DNA from: HGM04593 sp045634365
GTDB lineage: Bacteria; Bacteroidota; Bacteroidia; Bacteroidales; Bacteroidaceae
Assembly (NCBI GenBank): GCA_045634365.1
Contig: JAZRAC010000050.1
Coordinates: forward strand, 1 to 14,296
Direction of reading: 5' to 3'
Length of the DNA: 14,296 nt
A program made the translations under genes and the position numbers. How positions within the stretch are numbered: position 1 is the stretch's first letter; each line of letters opens with the position of its first letter. Positions 1 to 8,545 of this stretch are shown here, piece by piece. The notes under the pieces are model-generated. The model saw nothing but the letters and a program-made list of their open reading frames with translations, did not search any database and was not told where the DNA came from.

Positions 1-1562
1 TGTCGGCAGGGGTGTACTCTCAAAATAAATGCTCGGTAAATTATTTTACCGAGCTTAATACCATAATATCAAAAGGGGATTATGCCCCCTTCTGGCTCAC
101 TGCCAATCGTCAGGGGCTTTCATCGGTCGATAAATCCAACGGCTATGCGCGTGCAGGAGTGTCGCTGTCGGGTAGTTTCAAGAATAAGAACTTTTCCTAT
201 AAAGCTGTGGCCGATATTGTGGGCGGCTACCACCAAACAAACAATTTTGCGGTGCATCAGCTCTATGGCGAGCTTTCGTGGAAACGGCTGAATGTTACTC
301 TGGGAATGAAGGAACAGTTTGGTGAAATGTCGGGGTTAAGCACCATTTATAACACCACCGTCTTTGCCGATAATAGGGCAACCGCACTATTCCCGGGCCT
401 CTACAATAATCGCTTCACCAGCCTTGGTAGCGGTGCACAAGGGTATAGTGGAAACTCCCGCCCCATTCCTCAACTGCGTATAGAGATTCCCGAATATGTG
501 AACTTCCCTTGGACAAAAGGGTGGTTGAAGGTGCGCGCACACATTGCATACGGAAAGTTCCTCGATGGTAGCTTTCAGGAGGATTTTTCAGTCGGAAACA
601 AAAATACACGCTACACAAAGAATGTGCTCTATCATAGTAAATCGTTGTTTATAAAATTGGGTAAGCCCGAGAAATTCCCCGTGACATTTGAAGGGGGGCT
701 CGAAATGTATTCACAGTTCGGTGGCGATGTATACAAGCACGGCGAGGGAAAAACTATTTCAATGCCCAATGGGATAGAGGATTATTTTAAGGCGTTTATT
801 CCTATGAGCGGTAGCGACGAAACACCTAGAGGAGAGCAATCTAATATTTCGGGCAACCAAATAGGCAATTGGCATTTTGCACTGACATTGCACACAAAGC
901 CTGTCGATGTTAGGTTCTACGGGCAACATATGTTCGAGGATTTTTCACAGCTCTTCTTCGTTGAATATCAGTCCGACATAAATGGCGACAAGAATATCAT
1001 ATATTACCCTTGGAAAGATATAGTGCTTGGGGTAAATATTACAAATAAAACCTCGTTCCTGCCCTTTATTTCGAACATCAGCTACGAATATATTTCTACA
1101 TATAACCAGAGTGGTGCGGGGTACAACGACCCGAGCCCTTACTTCACCGAACAGATGGATGGAGTGGACGATTATTATAATCACAGCATATATGCCGGTT
1201 GGCACAACTATGGAATGGGCATAGGCAATCCGTTGGTGTTCTCTCCGTTGTACAACAAGAATGGCAGCCTGCGCTTCGCCGGTAACCGCTTGAAGGCTCA
1301 CCACATTGGAGTAAATGGTGCAGTGAGCGAGAAACTTCCTCTTATTTATAGATTGATGTACACTTACAGCGAGAATTGGGGTACATATTATAATCCCTTC
1401 TCCGAGAAGAAATATACAACCTCGGTGGTTGCCGATATTGGTTTTGCTCCAAAAGAGTCGAAGTGGATGGCAACGCTCTCATTGGCTTACGACAAGAGCA
1501 ATTGGATAGGCGAGAATTTGGGATTTATGCTTTCTGTAACTCGTGTAGGAATATTTAAATAG
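1..1562 (+). CDS. wzi: Capsule assembly Wzi-family outer-membrane protein (5' partial)
   Basis: The protein resembles the capsule-assembly Wzi family of Bacteroidales, predicted outer-membrane beta-barrels that help hold or organise surface polysaccharide. About 516 residues are visible from a GTG at base 12, but the frame stays open to the left edge and reads S-A-G-V-Y-S-Q. That looks like the end of a signal peptide with cleavage near the VYSQ, so the true start probably lies just outside the window and the GTG at 12 is not the start. The visible chain is rich in alternating aromatic/polar strands, Gly, Asn and Tyr, as in barrels. Family-like stretches include YAPFWLTANRQG near residue 24, YGELSWKRLNVTLGMKEQFG near residue 84 and a final strand close to the C-terminus. 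The next gene begins 8 bases downstream, so the two are co-transcribed. Its place at the head of a Wzz/Wzy/Wzx group supports a surface-polysaccharide role. Family assignment is from recognition of sequence style and context, not from a profile search. Confidence 0.85.
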   Translation, partial: SAGVYSQNKCSVNYFTELNTIISKGDYAPFWLTANRQGLSSVDKSNGYARAGVSLSGSFKNKNFSYKAVADIVGGYHQTNNFAVHQLYGELSWKRLNVTLGMKEQFGEMSGLSTIYNTTVFADNRATALFPGLYNNRFTSLGSGAQGYSGNSRPIPQLRIEIPEYVNFPWTKGWLKVRAHIAYGKFLDGSFQEDFSVGNKNTRYTKNVLYHSKSLFIKLGKPEKFPVTFEGGLEMYSQFGGDVYKHGEGKTISMPNGIEDYFKAFIPMSGSDETPRGEQSNISGNQIGNWHFALTLHTKPVDVRFYGQHMFEDFSQLFFVEYQSDINGDKNIIYYPWKDIVLGVNITNKTSFLPFISNISYEYISTYNQSGAGYNDPSPYFTEQMDGVDDYYNHSIYAGWHNYGMGIGNPLVFSPLYNKNGSLRFAGNRLKAHHIGVNGAVSEKLPLIYRLMYTYSENWGTYYNPFSEKKYTTSVVADIGFAPKESKWMATLSLAYDKSNWIGENLGFMLSVTRVGIFK

Positions 1563-1570
1563 TATTTGGA

Positions 1571-2002
1571 ATGAAGAAAATTACATACATATTTCTCTTT
1601 TTTGCAATGCTTATCGTCGCATCGTCGTGCGACAAGGCATTTGTAAATGGCGACCTCGATGGTATGTGGCGATTGGTTAAAGTTGAAAAGGATGGGAGAG
1701 AGATTTTTCCCGAAAATATATATTATTCGTTTCAACGCCATCTTGTGATGATGGGTGATTATACCGAGGAAGAAGGTTTACCATCTAATTATTATATGGG
1801 TGTTTTTGCACGCAACGGCAACAGTATGCTGATGAATAATTTTTATCGCTATCCGGGAGTAAGTGGCGAGAGCAACCCCGAGGAGTTGGAGAAACTATAT
1901 ATTTTTAGCAACGAGGTGAATTTTTTTATAGAAAATCTGGGTAGCGAACTGCTTGTGATGCTGTCGGACGATAATATAAGATACTATTTCCGCAAATGGT
2001 AG
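1571..2002 (+). CDS. Small lipocalin-like lipoprotein of the polysaccharide operon
   Basis: A 143-residue protein with a lipoprotein signal: MKK, a hydrophobic stretch at residues 5-17, and VASSC with the lipidated Cys at about 20. The mature part is about 120 residues. It starts with a GMWRLVKVEKDGRE strand (residues 31-44), which resembles the first strand of the small lipocalin-like domains common in Bacteroidetes lipoproteins, and ends in a short strand-rich YYFRKW tail. There is no enzymatic motif. It sits 8 bases after the Wzi-type gene and 44 bases before the chain-length regulator, so it is probably translated with the Wzi protein. A role as an envelope partner of the Wzi barrel or of the polysaccharide is inferred from position only. 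The lipoprotein call is firm; the lipocalin-like fold is likely but rests on a few residues. Confidence 0.75.
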   Translation: MKKITYIFLFFAMLIVASSCDKAFVNGDLDGMWRLVKVEKDGREIFPENIYYSFQRHLVMMGDYTEEEGLPSNYYMGVFARNGNSMLMNNFYRYPGVSGESNPEELEKLYIFSNEVNFFIENLGSELLVMLSDDNIRYYFRKW

Positions 2003-2046
2003 ATTCTGTGATAGAAACTTTAAAATAAAATTTAAATATAGCGATA

Positions 2047-3123
2047 ATGGGTAATAATAGTGTAAAGCAGATTGAAATAGATATTATAGAATTGCTGCGA
2101 CTTCTGTGGAATAAACGTAAACTAATTATAAGGAACTGTTTTATTGGTGGAGTGCTTGCCATAATTATAGCATTTAGTATTCCCAAGGAGTACACCTCCA
2201 CAGTAGTGCTCGCACCAGAATTTACTTCGGGCACAAAGGTTTCCGAAGGTTTTAGTTCATTGGCTTCTATTGCCGGCATTGATTTATCGACAATGTCGAA
2301 GAACCAGGATGCGCTATACCCCGAACTCTATCCGCAGATAGTTTCTTCCACTCCTTTCCTTTGCGACTTGATGTCTTTGGAACTGGAAACAAAGGATGGC
2401 GAGTTGCGCACCAATATGTATAAATATCTAACCAAGCATCAAAAAATGCCGTGGTGGGGCTATATAATAGTTGCACCTGTTGCTGTTGTCAGACGTATAG
2501 CCGGCCTGAATGAGAATGATACAATAATTTCGTCATCAGGCAGTGAGATTAGTCTGACCCGTCGCCAATATTTGACATTGGAGTCGTTGAAAAAGAAAAT
2601 AGTAACAGATGTCGACCCCGGTAATTTTCTTGTCACTATAAATGTAACAATGCAAGACCAGAAAATATCGGCCTATGTGGCAAGTATGGTTGCTGAAAAG
2701 TTGAAGGAGCGTATTACCGAATATCGTACGGCAAAAGCAAAAGCAGATTTGCAGTACATAGATCAGATATTTAAAGATATAGAGAGCAAATACAAACAAA
2801 CGCAGACTATTTATGCCGATTACACCAATCAGCATCAAAGAATAACAAACGTAAGATATCAGGTAGAGCAGGAGCGCTTGAAGAATGAAATGGATCTGGC
2901 ATTCAATGTGTATATGCAGATGGCACAGCAGCGCGAAATGGCTGTTGCCAAAATACAGGAGGAAACCCCGGTGTGTGTAACCATACAGCCGGCTGTGATT
3001 CCCATACTTGCTTCTTCGCCCAAGAAAATGATGATAGGCTTGCTGTTTGTGTTCCTTGCATTCTTTGGAACCAGTGGCTGGGTGATATTAAAAAATCGTA
3101 TATTGGACAAAATAAAGTTCTAA
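2047..3123 (+). CDS. wzz: Wzz-type polysaccharide chain-length determinant
   Basis: A 358-residue inner-membrane polysaccharide co-polymerase that would set the length of polymers made by the neighbouring Wzy. The layout is typical: a short cytosolic N-terminus (IEIDIIELLRLLWNKRKLI, residues 9-27), a first membrane segment at about 29-45, and a periplasmic part beginning with the classic PKEYTSTVVLAPE (46-58). A long helical coiled-coil region follows (about 215-305, many Gln, Glu and Lys), then a Pro-containing segment (PAVIPILASSPKK, 315-327) and a second membrane segment at about 328-347. The chain ends 11 residues later, with no C-terminal tyrosine-kinase domain and no Walker motif. It is therefore a Wzz-like protein and not a Wzc fusion; any kinase partner is outside the window. 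It lies 44 bases after the lipoprotein gene and 37 bases before the polymerase gene. Confidence 0.88.
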   Translation: MGNNSVKQIEIDIIELLRLLWNKRKLIIRNCFIGGVLAIIIAFSIPKEYTSTVVLAPEFTSGTKVSEGFSSLASIAGIDLSTMSKNQDALYPELYPQIVSSTPFLCDLMSLELETKDGELRTNMYKYLTKHQKMPWWGYIIVAPVAVVRRIAGLNENDTIISSSGSEISLTRRQYLTLESLKKKIVTDVDPGNFLVTINVTMQDQKISAYVASMVAEKLKERITEYRTAKAKADLQYIDQIFKDIESKYKQTQTIYADYTNQHQRITNVRYQVEQERLKNEMDLAFNVYMQMAQQREMAVAKIQEETPVCVTIQPAVIPILASSPKKMMIGLLFVFLAFFGTSGWVILKNRILDKIKF

Positions 3124-3160
3124 TAGTTAATCTGTCGATATTTATCTGTAATATAGTTTT

Positions 3161-4426
3161 ATGGGTGGGTTGCAAGATTTTTTGATACTTGTTACTTTTC
3201 TATTGGAAGTTGCCGTGCTTTTTTACATCGAGAAAAAGGCTTGGCACACCTATTACACCCCTTTGAACTTTTTAATGATTCCATACACAATTGTATTGCT
3301 GATAACGGTAGCAGTCGCCGGCAGCGATTTTGGCTTTGTCGAATTTTATTATCCAAGCATAATGGTATGGAATATAGGGCTGCTTTTGTTTGCAATACCA
3401 AGCTTTGCATTAAGCTTCTTGTTCAGTAAAAATAATATAAACCTGGATAGAGAGTATAAACATTGTTCAAGGCAGAATTTTGTAATAATGATCTCTTTTG
3501 TTTTGGCATTGTTGTTTATACTCCATTTTATATCATTCCGAGGAGGTGGGGCTCCGGCCGTGGGTAGTGGCGAATTTAAGGATGGGTTCAGCGGAGGTGG
3601 TCTTTGGGGGCATCTTCGCATATTGACAATCCCCTTGTTGATAATGTTGATATATTATGCCAATCGTAAATCCTGGTTGGTAAATTGCTTTATATTGGTA
3701 TTTATTTTTGTCGGGTTTCTCTATAATGTAAAAGGCTGGATTATAATACCCATATTGTCGGGGGTTTTTATACGACTGTACACCGGCAAAATGAAACTCT
3801 CTGTCCGTTTGTGCTTAACCGTGTTTTTAGGAGGAATTCTCTTGTTTTTCGTATCCTATGGTCTGGCTATTATTATTGCTCACGGAAAAGAGATTGAAAT
3901 GGGGTTCGTTAATTTTATATTCGGACACTTTTTTCACTATTTGACAAGCGGGGTTTTAGGATTCAGTATGGATGTTTATAATAATTTCCCCGATGCCGGC
4001 AGTTTTGAAATTCTATGGGCTCCGATAATAAATCTTATAAATGTAATTACAGGTTCTGGCGAATTGGTAAGTCAGGTAAATCCTGTATACTTTAATTCGG
4101 GATTGAACCTTACCAATGTGCGAACATTCTTCGGTACAGTATATATATATACAAATGCGCTTGAATTTGTATTTTACATATTGTTGTCGAGCACGTTGAT
4201 GTATTGCCTGAAATTGGCAATATTGAAGTGGAATAATATATATATGTATACAATCTATTTCTTCCAGTGTGGCCTGTTGGCTATGGGGTGGTTCGAATTT
4301 TATTATTTCCATTTGATAGTTTTTGAGTTGCCGACCTTTGTGTTGCTTATGTGGCTTGCCGATAGGTTGATGTTTACAAAGGAGCAAACTCCCGATGAGA
4401 TATGTTGCGAGAAAGGGGTTTCCTGA
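3161..4426 (+). CDS. wzy: Wzy-like O-antigen/capsule polymerase, multi-pass membrane protein
   Basis: A 421-residue, very hydrophobic protein with about ten membrane segments (for example around 5-22, 34-53, 66-87, 107-125, 155-166, 174-190, 215-240, 330-350, 362-380 and 386-402). It has a Gly-rich loop at 126-150 and a large loop with NPVYFNSGLNLTNVRTFFGT at about 307-325. Length, topology and the NxxT-FGT-type loop fit oligosaccharide repeat-unit polymerases, which join flipped lipid-linked repeat units in the periplasmic leaflet. Wzy proteins share little sequence, so the call leans on topology and on the position between Wzz and Wzx, where no other polymerase candidate is visible. Start ATG 3161 directly precedes the first membrane helix. 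An 81-base gap follows, the largest within the operon, in which I see no promoter matching the Bacteroidetes pattern. Confidence 0.75.
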   Translation: MGGLQDFLILVTFLLEVAVLFYIEKKAWHTYYTPLNFLMIPYTIVLLITVAVAGSDFGFVEFYYPSIMVWNIGLLLFAIPSFALSFLFSKNNINLDREYKHCSRQNFVIMISFVLALLFILHFISFRGGGAPAVGSGEFKDGFSGGGLWGHLRILTIPLLIMLIYYANRKSWLVNCFILVFIFVGFLYNVKGWIIIPILSGVFIRLYTGKMKLSVRLCLTVFLGGILLFFVSYGLAIIIAHGKEIEMGFVNFIFGHFFHYLTSGVLGFSMDVYNNFPDAGSFEILWAPIINLINVITGSGELVSQVNPVYFNSGLNLTNVRTFFGTVYIYTNALEFVFYILLSSTLMYCLKLAILKWNNIYMYTIYFFQCGLLAMGWFEFYYFHLIVFELPTFVLLMWLADRLMFTKEQTPDEICCEKGVS

Positions 4427-4507
4427 ATAGGCTTTTCGCCGTAACACATTATTAAATAAATGAAGCTTAAAATATAGTGACACAAATAATTATCTGATAT
4501 TAAAAAT

Positions 4508-5593
4508 ATGACTGCTACTGCTCAACCTAAAAAACGAATTGAATATATCGATGCCCTGCGAGGCTTTACTATGATATTGGTGGTGTTCTCTCACGTGGAA
4601 ATGACTTCGTTGGGAATTACTCCTCCCACCTTCTTGAATAGTATGTTTATGTTGTTCCGTATGCCACTGTTCTTCTTTATAAGCGGTTTTATTGCCTACA
4701 AGGCGGGGGGCGAGTGGAATTGGGGAAAATGGTGCAGTATGAGCAAGAAGAAAATGTTGGTGCAATTGGTCCCCACCTTTATTTTTGGCCTGATATATGC
4801 TTATGCCTATTTTAACTCCGATTTTATGGGTTTTGTCACTCATAATGGTAAATTGGGCTATTGGTTCACCATTGCGTTGCTCGAAATTTTTCTCATTGTA
4901 TACACCGCTAATACTTTGTTGTATAGTTCAAACGAGAAGACTTTCCGCAAACGTATGGTTGTTGCTCTCATTCTGTTGTCGGGCGGGCTGTTCATTGCAA
5001 AATTTGTTCTTAAAGTGGTTCCGGCACTTAATGAGATTGGCAATATTTTTACCTTGCACCACACATTCAACTATTTCCAATATTTTGCATTCGGGTATAT
5101 CTGTTCGATGAATAAGGAACTTTTCAATAAGGTTCTTGATAATAGGTTTGTCGTGACAGGTTTGTTGCTGTTGTTTGCTGCGGGATTTTATGTGAAGCAG
5201 TGCTACATAGGCAATTTTGTGGGCGAGGGAATAGATGTGTGGAAACTGCTCGATACTTTTGCCGAGCTTATCCTGGGGTATCTGGGATTGGTAATAGTAT
5301 ATAATACAATGAGGGTGTATCAGGGCTCTTTTACGTCGGATACAAAAATAGGTGCTTCGTTGCAGTACATAGGCAAGAGAACTTTGGATATATATATGTT
5401 GCATTATTTCCTGTTGCCCAATTTGTTGCTTGTAAGCGGTTTTATACAAACCTGGAATAATGTGGTTCTCGAACTCTTTGTCAGCGTTGTTGTATCATTG
5501 TTGGTTATATGCGTTTGTCTGCTCATAAGCAATATTTTGCGTACAAGTCCCATTCTGGCAGAGTATCTGTTTGGAGTAAAGCCTAAAAAATAA
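4508..5593 (+). CDS. Acyltransferase-3 family membrane enzyme (polysaccharide O-acyltransferase)
   Basis: A 361-residue integral membrane protein of the acyltransferase-3 family (OafA/WecH/NodX-like), which transfers acetyl or other short acyl groups to sugar hydroxyls. The N-terminal signature is clear: YIDALRGFTMILVVFSHV at residues 13-30, with Arg18-Gly19 and the presumed catalytic His29. It is followed by FRMPLFFFISGFIAYK at 50-65, typical of the second conserved block. About ten hydrophobic segments follow, and the late RTLDIYMLHYF block is also typical. The family's optional SGNH hydrolase domain is absent, so it is the short, membrane-only form. Position between Wzy and Wzx suggests it modifies the repeat unit before or around flipping. 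Substrate and acyl group cannot be read from sequence. Confidence 0.9.
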   Translation: MTATAQPKKRIEYIDALRGFTMILVVFSHVEMTSLGITPPTFLNSMFMLFRMPLFFFISGFIAYKAGGEWNWGKWCSMSKKKMLVQLVPTFIFGLIYAYAYFNSDFMGFVTHNGKLGYWFTIALLEIFLIVYTANTLLYSSNEKTFRKRMVVALILLSGGLFIAKFVLKVVPALNEIGNIFTLHHTFNYFQYFAFGYICSMNKELFNKVLDNRFVVTGLLLLFAAGFYVKQCYIGNFVGEGIDVWKLLDTFAELILGYLGLVIVYNTMRVYQGSFTSDTKIGASLQYIGKRTLDIYMLHYFLLPNLLLVSGFIQTWNNVVLELFVSVVVSLLVICVCLLISNILRTSPILAEYLFGVKPKK

Positions 5594-5639
5594 ACGTGTT
5601 AATTGAGGATAAGTGCGAGGAATGACTCGTGATAGAAGT

Positions 5640-6899
5640 ATGAAACAGAATTTACATAAAAACCGTCAACTGATAGAGAACTTTTTTTCGCTTTCGATTC
5701 TGAATGCGTTAAATGTTCTTCTTCCTTTGATTACTTTGCCTTATATACTGTATGTTATAGGTAAGGGTAATTATGGCGCATACTCTTATATATATACGAT
5801 AATACAATATGTGATTTTGTTCAGCACATACGGGTTCAATTTCTCGGCTACAAAGCAGATTTCACAATTCCGCGACGATGCTGCTGCTGTTTCCCGAATT
5901 TATAGCGCGGTGACGGCAAGCAAGGCTGTGATTGCGGTGGCTGTGATTGCTCTTCTGCTGTTGTTCTCTGATTTTGTGTTGAAGGACAGTGCCGGCATTC
6001 TTATGTTTATGTATGGCCTGGGAATGGTGGTGGGCGATGTTTTTACTCCTGTGTGGCTGTTTCAGGGAATGGAGCGTATGAAGTATATGACAATTGTGAA
6101 TGCTTCGTCGAAGATATTGTTTACTGTTCTTATATTTATTGTAATACGTTCGGCCGATGATGCAAATCTGCTCATTCTGCTTAATTCTTGTGGCTATATT
6201 CTTGCTGGGGGATTGAGCCTTTTTCTGGTGTATAAGCAATTTGACCTTCGCTTGCAATGGGTTAAGTGGCGCGATATTGTGTTGCAACTGAAAGACGGCT
6301 GTGCGGTTTTTGGCTCCACCTTCGGAATGAATCTTTACAGAAACGCAAATATAATTATACTGAAACAGTTTGTAGGCGATGATATTGTCGGCCTCTACTC
6401 GGCAGCCGAAAAGGTAATTAAAGGTTTCCAGTCTATAATATCTCCGGCGGCGCAGGCTCTTTTCCCGCATTTAAGTCTGCGTTTCAAGGGGCAGAGTTAC
6501 GAAAGTAATGTTGTATTGTTACGAAAAATATCAGTACCATTTACTGCTGTGGTGCTTGTGGTAACTTTGCTTGTATATATTTTTGCACCATTGATTTCTG
6601 ATATTCTTTGTGGCAAAGAGTTTGTTGCAGCTGTGCCACTAATCCGCATAATGACTTTGGTGATATTTTTTGGCGAAATAAATTATCTTGTGGGAATTGT
6701 GGGGCTCATAAATATGAATGGGCAGAATTATTTCTTTCGTTCGGTAATAATAACCGGCCTGTTCAGCGTGGCTTTTATGCTGTTGATGACTCCCTATTAT
6801 GGTGCAACGGCTGCAGCTTGGGCAATGTCTTTCTCCGAGATATTGTTGTTTGCATTATGCCTGTTGAGTATAAGGCTTATAAAGAATAAGCGTAAATGA
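5640..6899 (+). CDS. wzx: Wzx-type polysaccharide flippase (MOP superfamily)
   Basis: A multi-pass transporter of the RfbX/Wzx (polysaccharide_synt, MOP) group, which moves the undecaprenyl-linked repeat unit to the periplasmic face. From ATG 5640 it is 419 residues with roughly 12 membrane segments. Family-like blocks are NALNVLLPLITLPYILYVIG near the N-terminus followed by GNYGAYSY, then TPVWLFQGMERMKYMT near residue 130, and VGLYSAAEKVIKG near 245. The frame is also open upstream with GTG 5613 and ATG 5622. I prefer 5640 because MKQNLHKNRQLIENFFSLS matches how the family usually begins and the upstream residues (MRGMTRDRS) add nothing recognisable. No ribosome binding site decides between them. 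The acyltransferase gene ends 46 bases before 5640, and the heparinase-family gene starts 35 bases after the stop. Confidence 0.87.
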   Translation: MKQNLHKNRQLIENFFSLSILNALNVLLPLITLPYILYVIGKGNYGAYSYIYTIIQYVILFSTYGFNFSATKQISQFRDDAAAVSRIYSAVTASKAVIAVAVIALLLLFSDFVLKDSAGILMFMYGLGMVVGDVFTPVWLFQGMERMKYMTIVNASSKILFTVLIFIVIRSADDANLLILLNSCGYILAGGLSLFLVYKQFDLRLQWVKWRDIVLQLKDGCAVFGSTFGMNLYRNANIIILKQFVGDDIVGLYSAAEKVIKGFQSIISPAAQALFPHLSLRFKGQSYESNVVLLRKISVPFTAVVLVVTLLVYIFAPLISDILCGKEFVAAVPLIRIMTLVIFFGEINYLVGIVGLINMNGQNYFFRSVIITGLFSVAFMLLMTPYYGATAAAWAMSFSEILLFALCLLSIRLIKNKRK

Positions 6900-6934
6900 G
6901 TTTTTACTATAATAATGTGTAGATAGATAGAGGT

Positions 6935-8545
6935 ATGCAGCCTGCAAGATATTTTCATACGATACGTTTCCTTAAATTTGAGCAGATATATTTCCAGATT
7001 TATTATAAGCTTTCGGCAAAATTATGCTCTGTATTAAGGTTGAAGAGCAACTATGATTGCTACAAAAAAGGAACACCGGTGGAGCTGGGTGAATTGCCTT
7101 GTAAGCCGGCGACATATTGCGGAGAGAATGTTTTTTCTTTTTTAAATATCTCCCACAAGTTCAATGGTGTTTGGGACGAGCGGGCCAATGGCGATTTGTG
7201 GAGATATAATCTTAATTATATGGATTTTCTTCTTCAACCCTCGTTGAGCGTTGAGGAAAAGTGTGCGTGGATTGAAAGTTTTATAGATTCGGCCAATGGC
7301 AATCGCATTGCCAATGACCCGTACCCGATCTCCCTGCGTGGAATAAATTGGATTAAGTTCGTTTCTTCGCATAAGAAAGAGCTGTCTGGGGAGTTTTTGA
7401 AAAAAACAGATACTTTCCTCTACTCGCAGTATCTGATGCTGTATAAGCGTCCTGAACGTCATTTGCTTGCCAATCATTATCTTGAAAATGCATTCTCCTT
7501 GCTTTTTGCAGCAGTTTATTTCGGTGATGAAAAAATATGGAAAAAGGCGGAAAGTATCCTTGGAAAACAGTTGCCCGAACAGATTCTTTCCGATGGTGCC
7601 CATTTTGAATTGAGCCCAATGTATCATTGCGTGATACTTGAACGTGTGCTTGATTGCTACAACCTCTTGTGCAACAACAGGGTGGGCAACTTGTTTACGG
7701 GTGCCGATGCTTTGTGCAATCTTATTTTGAAGAAAGCGCAAGCGATGTTGTCGTGGCTCGATGCGATTGTGGTTGCCGATGATAGAATTCCGTTGTTGAA
7801 CGATTCGGCCGAAAATGTGGCTCTCTCTCCATCGGCTCTGCGCAGTTATGCACGTAGTTTGAAGATTGAATGGGGCGAAGGTCGCTTGGGCGAGAGTGGC
7901 TATCGTCGCATCGTAAAAGAGAATTACGCTACCATTCTTGACGTGGCACCGCTCGGTGTTTCGTACAATTTGGGACACTCTCACGCCGATACTGGTACAT
8001 TCCTCGTGTGGTGCAAAGAACGGCCGTTGCTTGTAGATACGGGAACGTCGACCTATAATGCTGGTGAACGCAGGGATTATGAACGCTCGACAAGGGCGCA
8101 TAATACTGTGGTAGTGAACGGCCGTAACTCCTCGGATGTGTGGGGTGCCTTCCGCTGTGCGAAACGAGCGACTGTGAACCTGTTAAATGATGGTCCCGAT
8201 TGTTTCGAAATGCAGCATAATGGGTATGGTGATTTTTCTTGCTATCGCAAATTCTTATTCAATAACGATGCATTGTGTGTCGTCGATACAATAAAGGACG
8301 GCAATAGCGAGGCTGTTGCCTATTTCCATTTGGCTCCCGACGTAAAAATTCTGAATGTGGGAGCCGATAAGGTTGTAACAGACGTGGCGGTTTTCTCTTT
8401 TAAGGGGGCACACTCTGTAAATGTGGAGAATGTGGAGGTTGCAAAGGAGTATAACAGCTTGCATCCTTCCTTGTGTATATGTGTTGCTTTTAAAGATACT
8501 TTGGAAACAATAATTGGCGATTTTAAACTAAAAGAAATTCTATGA
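6935..8545 (+). CDS. Heparinase II/III-family protein in the polysaccharide operon
   Basis: A 536-residue protein with the two-part layout of the family: an alpha-helical N-terminal domain (about 70-310) and a C-terminal beta-rich domain (about 325-536). Conserved blocks are LLANHYLENAFSL (177-189; Asn180-His181 and Glu184-Asn185), DGAHFELSPMYH (220-231, with Tyr230 and His231), LGHSHADTGTF (346-356) and RAHNTVVVNGRNSSDVWG (387-404). Family members are polysaccharide lyases that cleave uronic-acid linkages by beta-elimination. The His and Tyr residues expected at the active site appear to be kept. I see no signal peptide; the N-terminus (RFLKFEQIYFQIYYKLSAKL) resembles that of copies found in O-antigen and capsule clusters, whose function is unsettled. 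It may trim or process the polymer, or have changed role. The stop overlaps the start of the next gene (ATGA), implying translational coupling. Confidence 0.85.
   Translation: MQPARYFHTIRFLKFEQIYFQIYYKLSAKLCSVLRLKSNYDCYKKGTPVELGELPCKPATYCGENVFSFLNISHKFNGVWDERANGDLWRYNLNYMDFLLQPSLSVEEKCAWIESFIDSANGNRIANDPYPISLRGINWIKFVSSHKKELSGEFLKKTDTFLYSQYLMLYKRPERHLLANHYLENAFSLLFAAVYFGDEKIWKKAESILGKQLPEQILSDGAHFELSPMYHCVILERVLDCYNLLCNNRVGNLFTGADALCNLILKKAQAMLSWLDAIVVADDRIPLLNDSAENVALSPSALRSYARSLKIEWGEGRLGESGYRRIVKENYATILDVAPLGVSYNLGHSHADTGTFLVWCKERPLLVDTGTSTYNAGERRDYERSTRAHNTVVVNGRNSSDVWGAFRCAKRATVNLLNDGPDCFEMQHNGYGDFSCYRKFLFNNDALCVVDTIKDGNSEAVAYFHLAPDVKILNVGADKVVTDVAVFSFKGAHSVNVENVEVAKEYNSLHPSLCICVAFKDTLETIIGDFKLKEIL

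Noticed and set aside
4141..4250. TATATATATA runs inside the polymerase gene, considered as slippage tracts for phase variation
   Set aside because: The runs are short and imperfect, lie well inside an intact frame, and are expected for an AT-rich membrane protein gene.
4427..4507. 81-base gap between the polymerase and acyltransferase genes, examined for a promoter or small gene
   Set aside because: No TAnnTTTG element, no hairpin with a T-run, and only a five-codon frame.
7142..8101. 319-codon - strand frame opposite the heparinase-family gene
   Set aside because: The + strand frame carries the conserved heparinase II/III blocks and fits the operon. The antisense frame has no recognisable motif.
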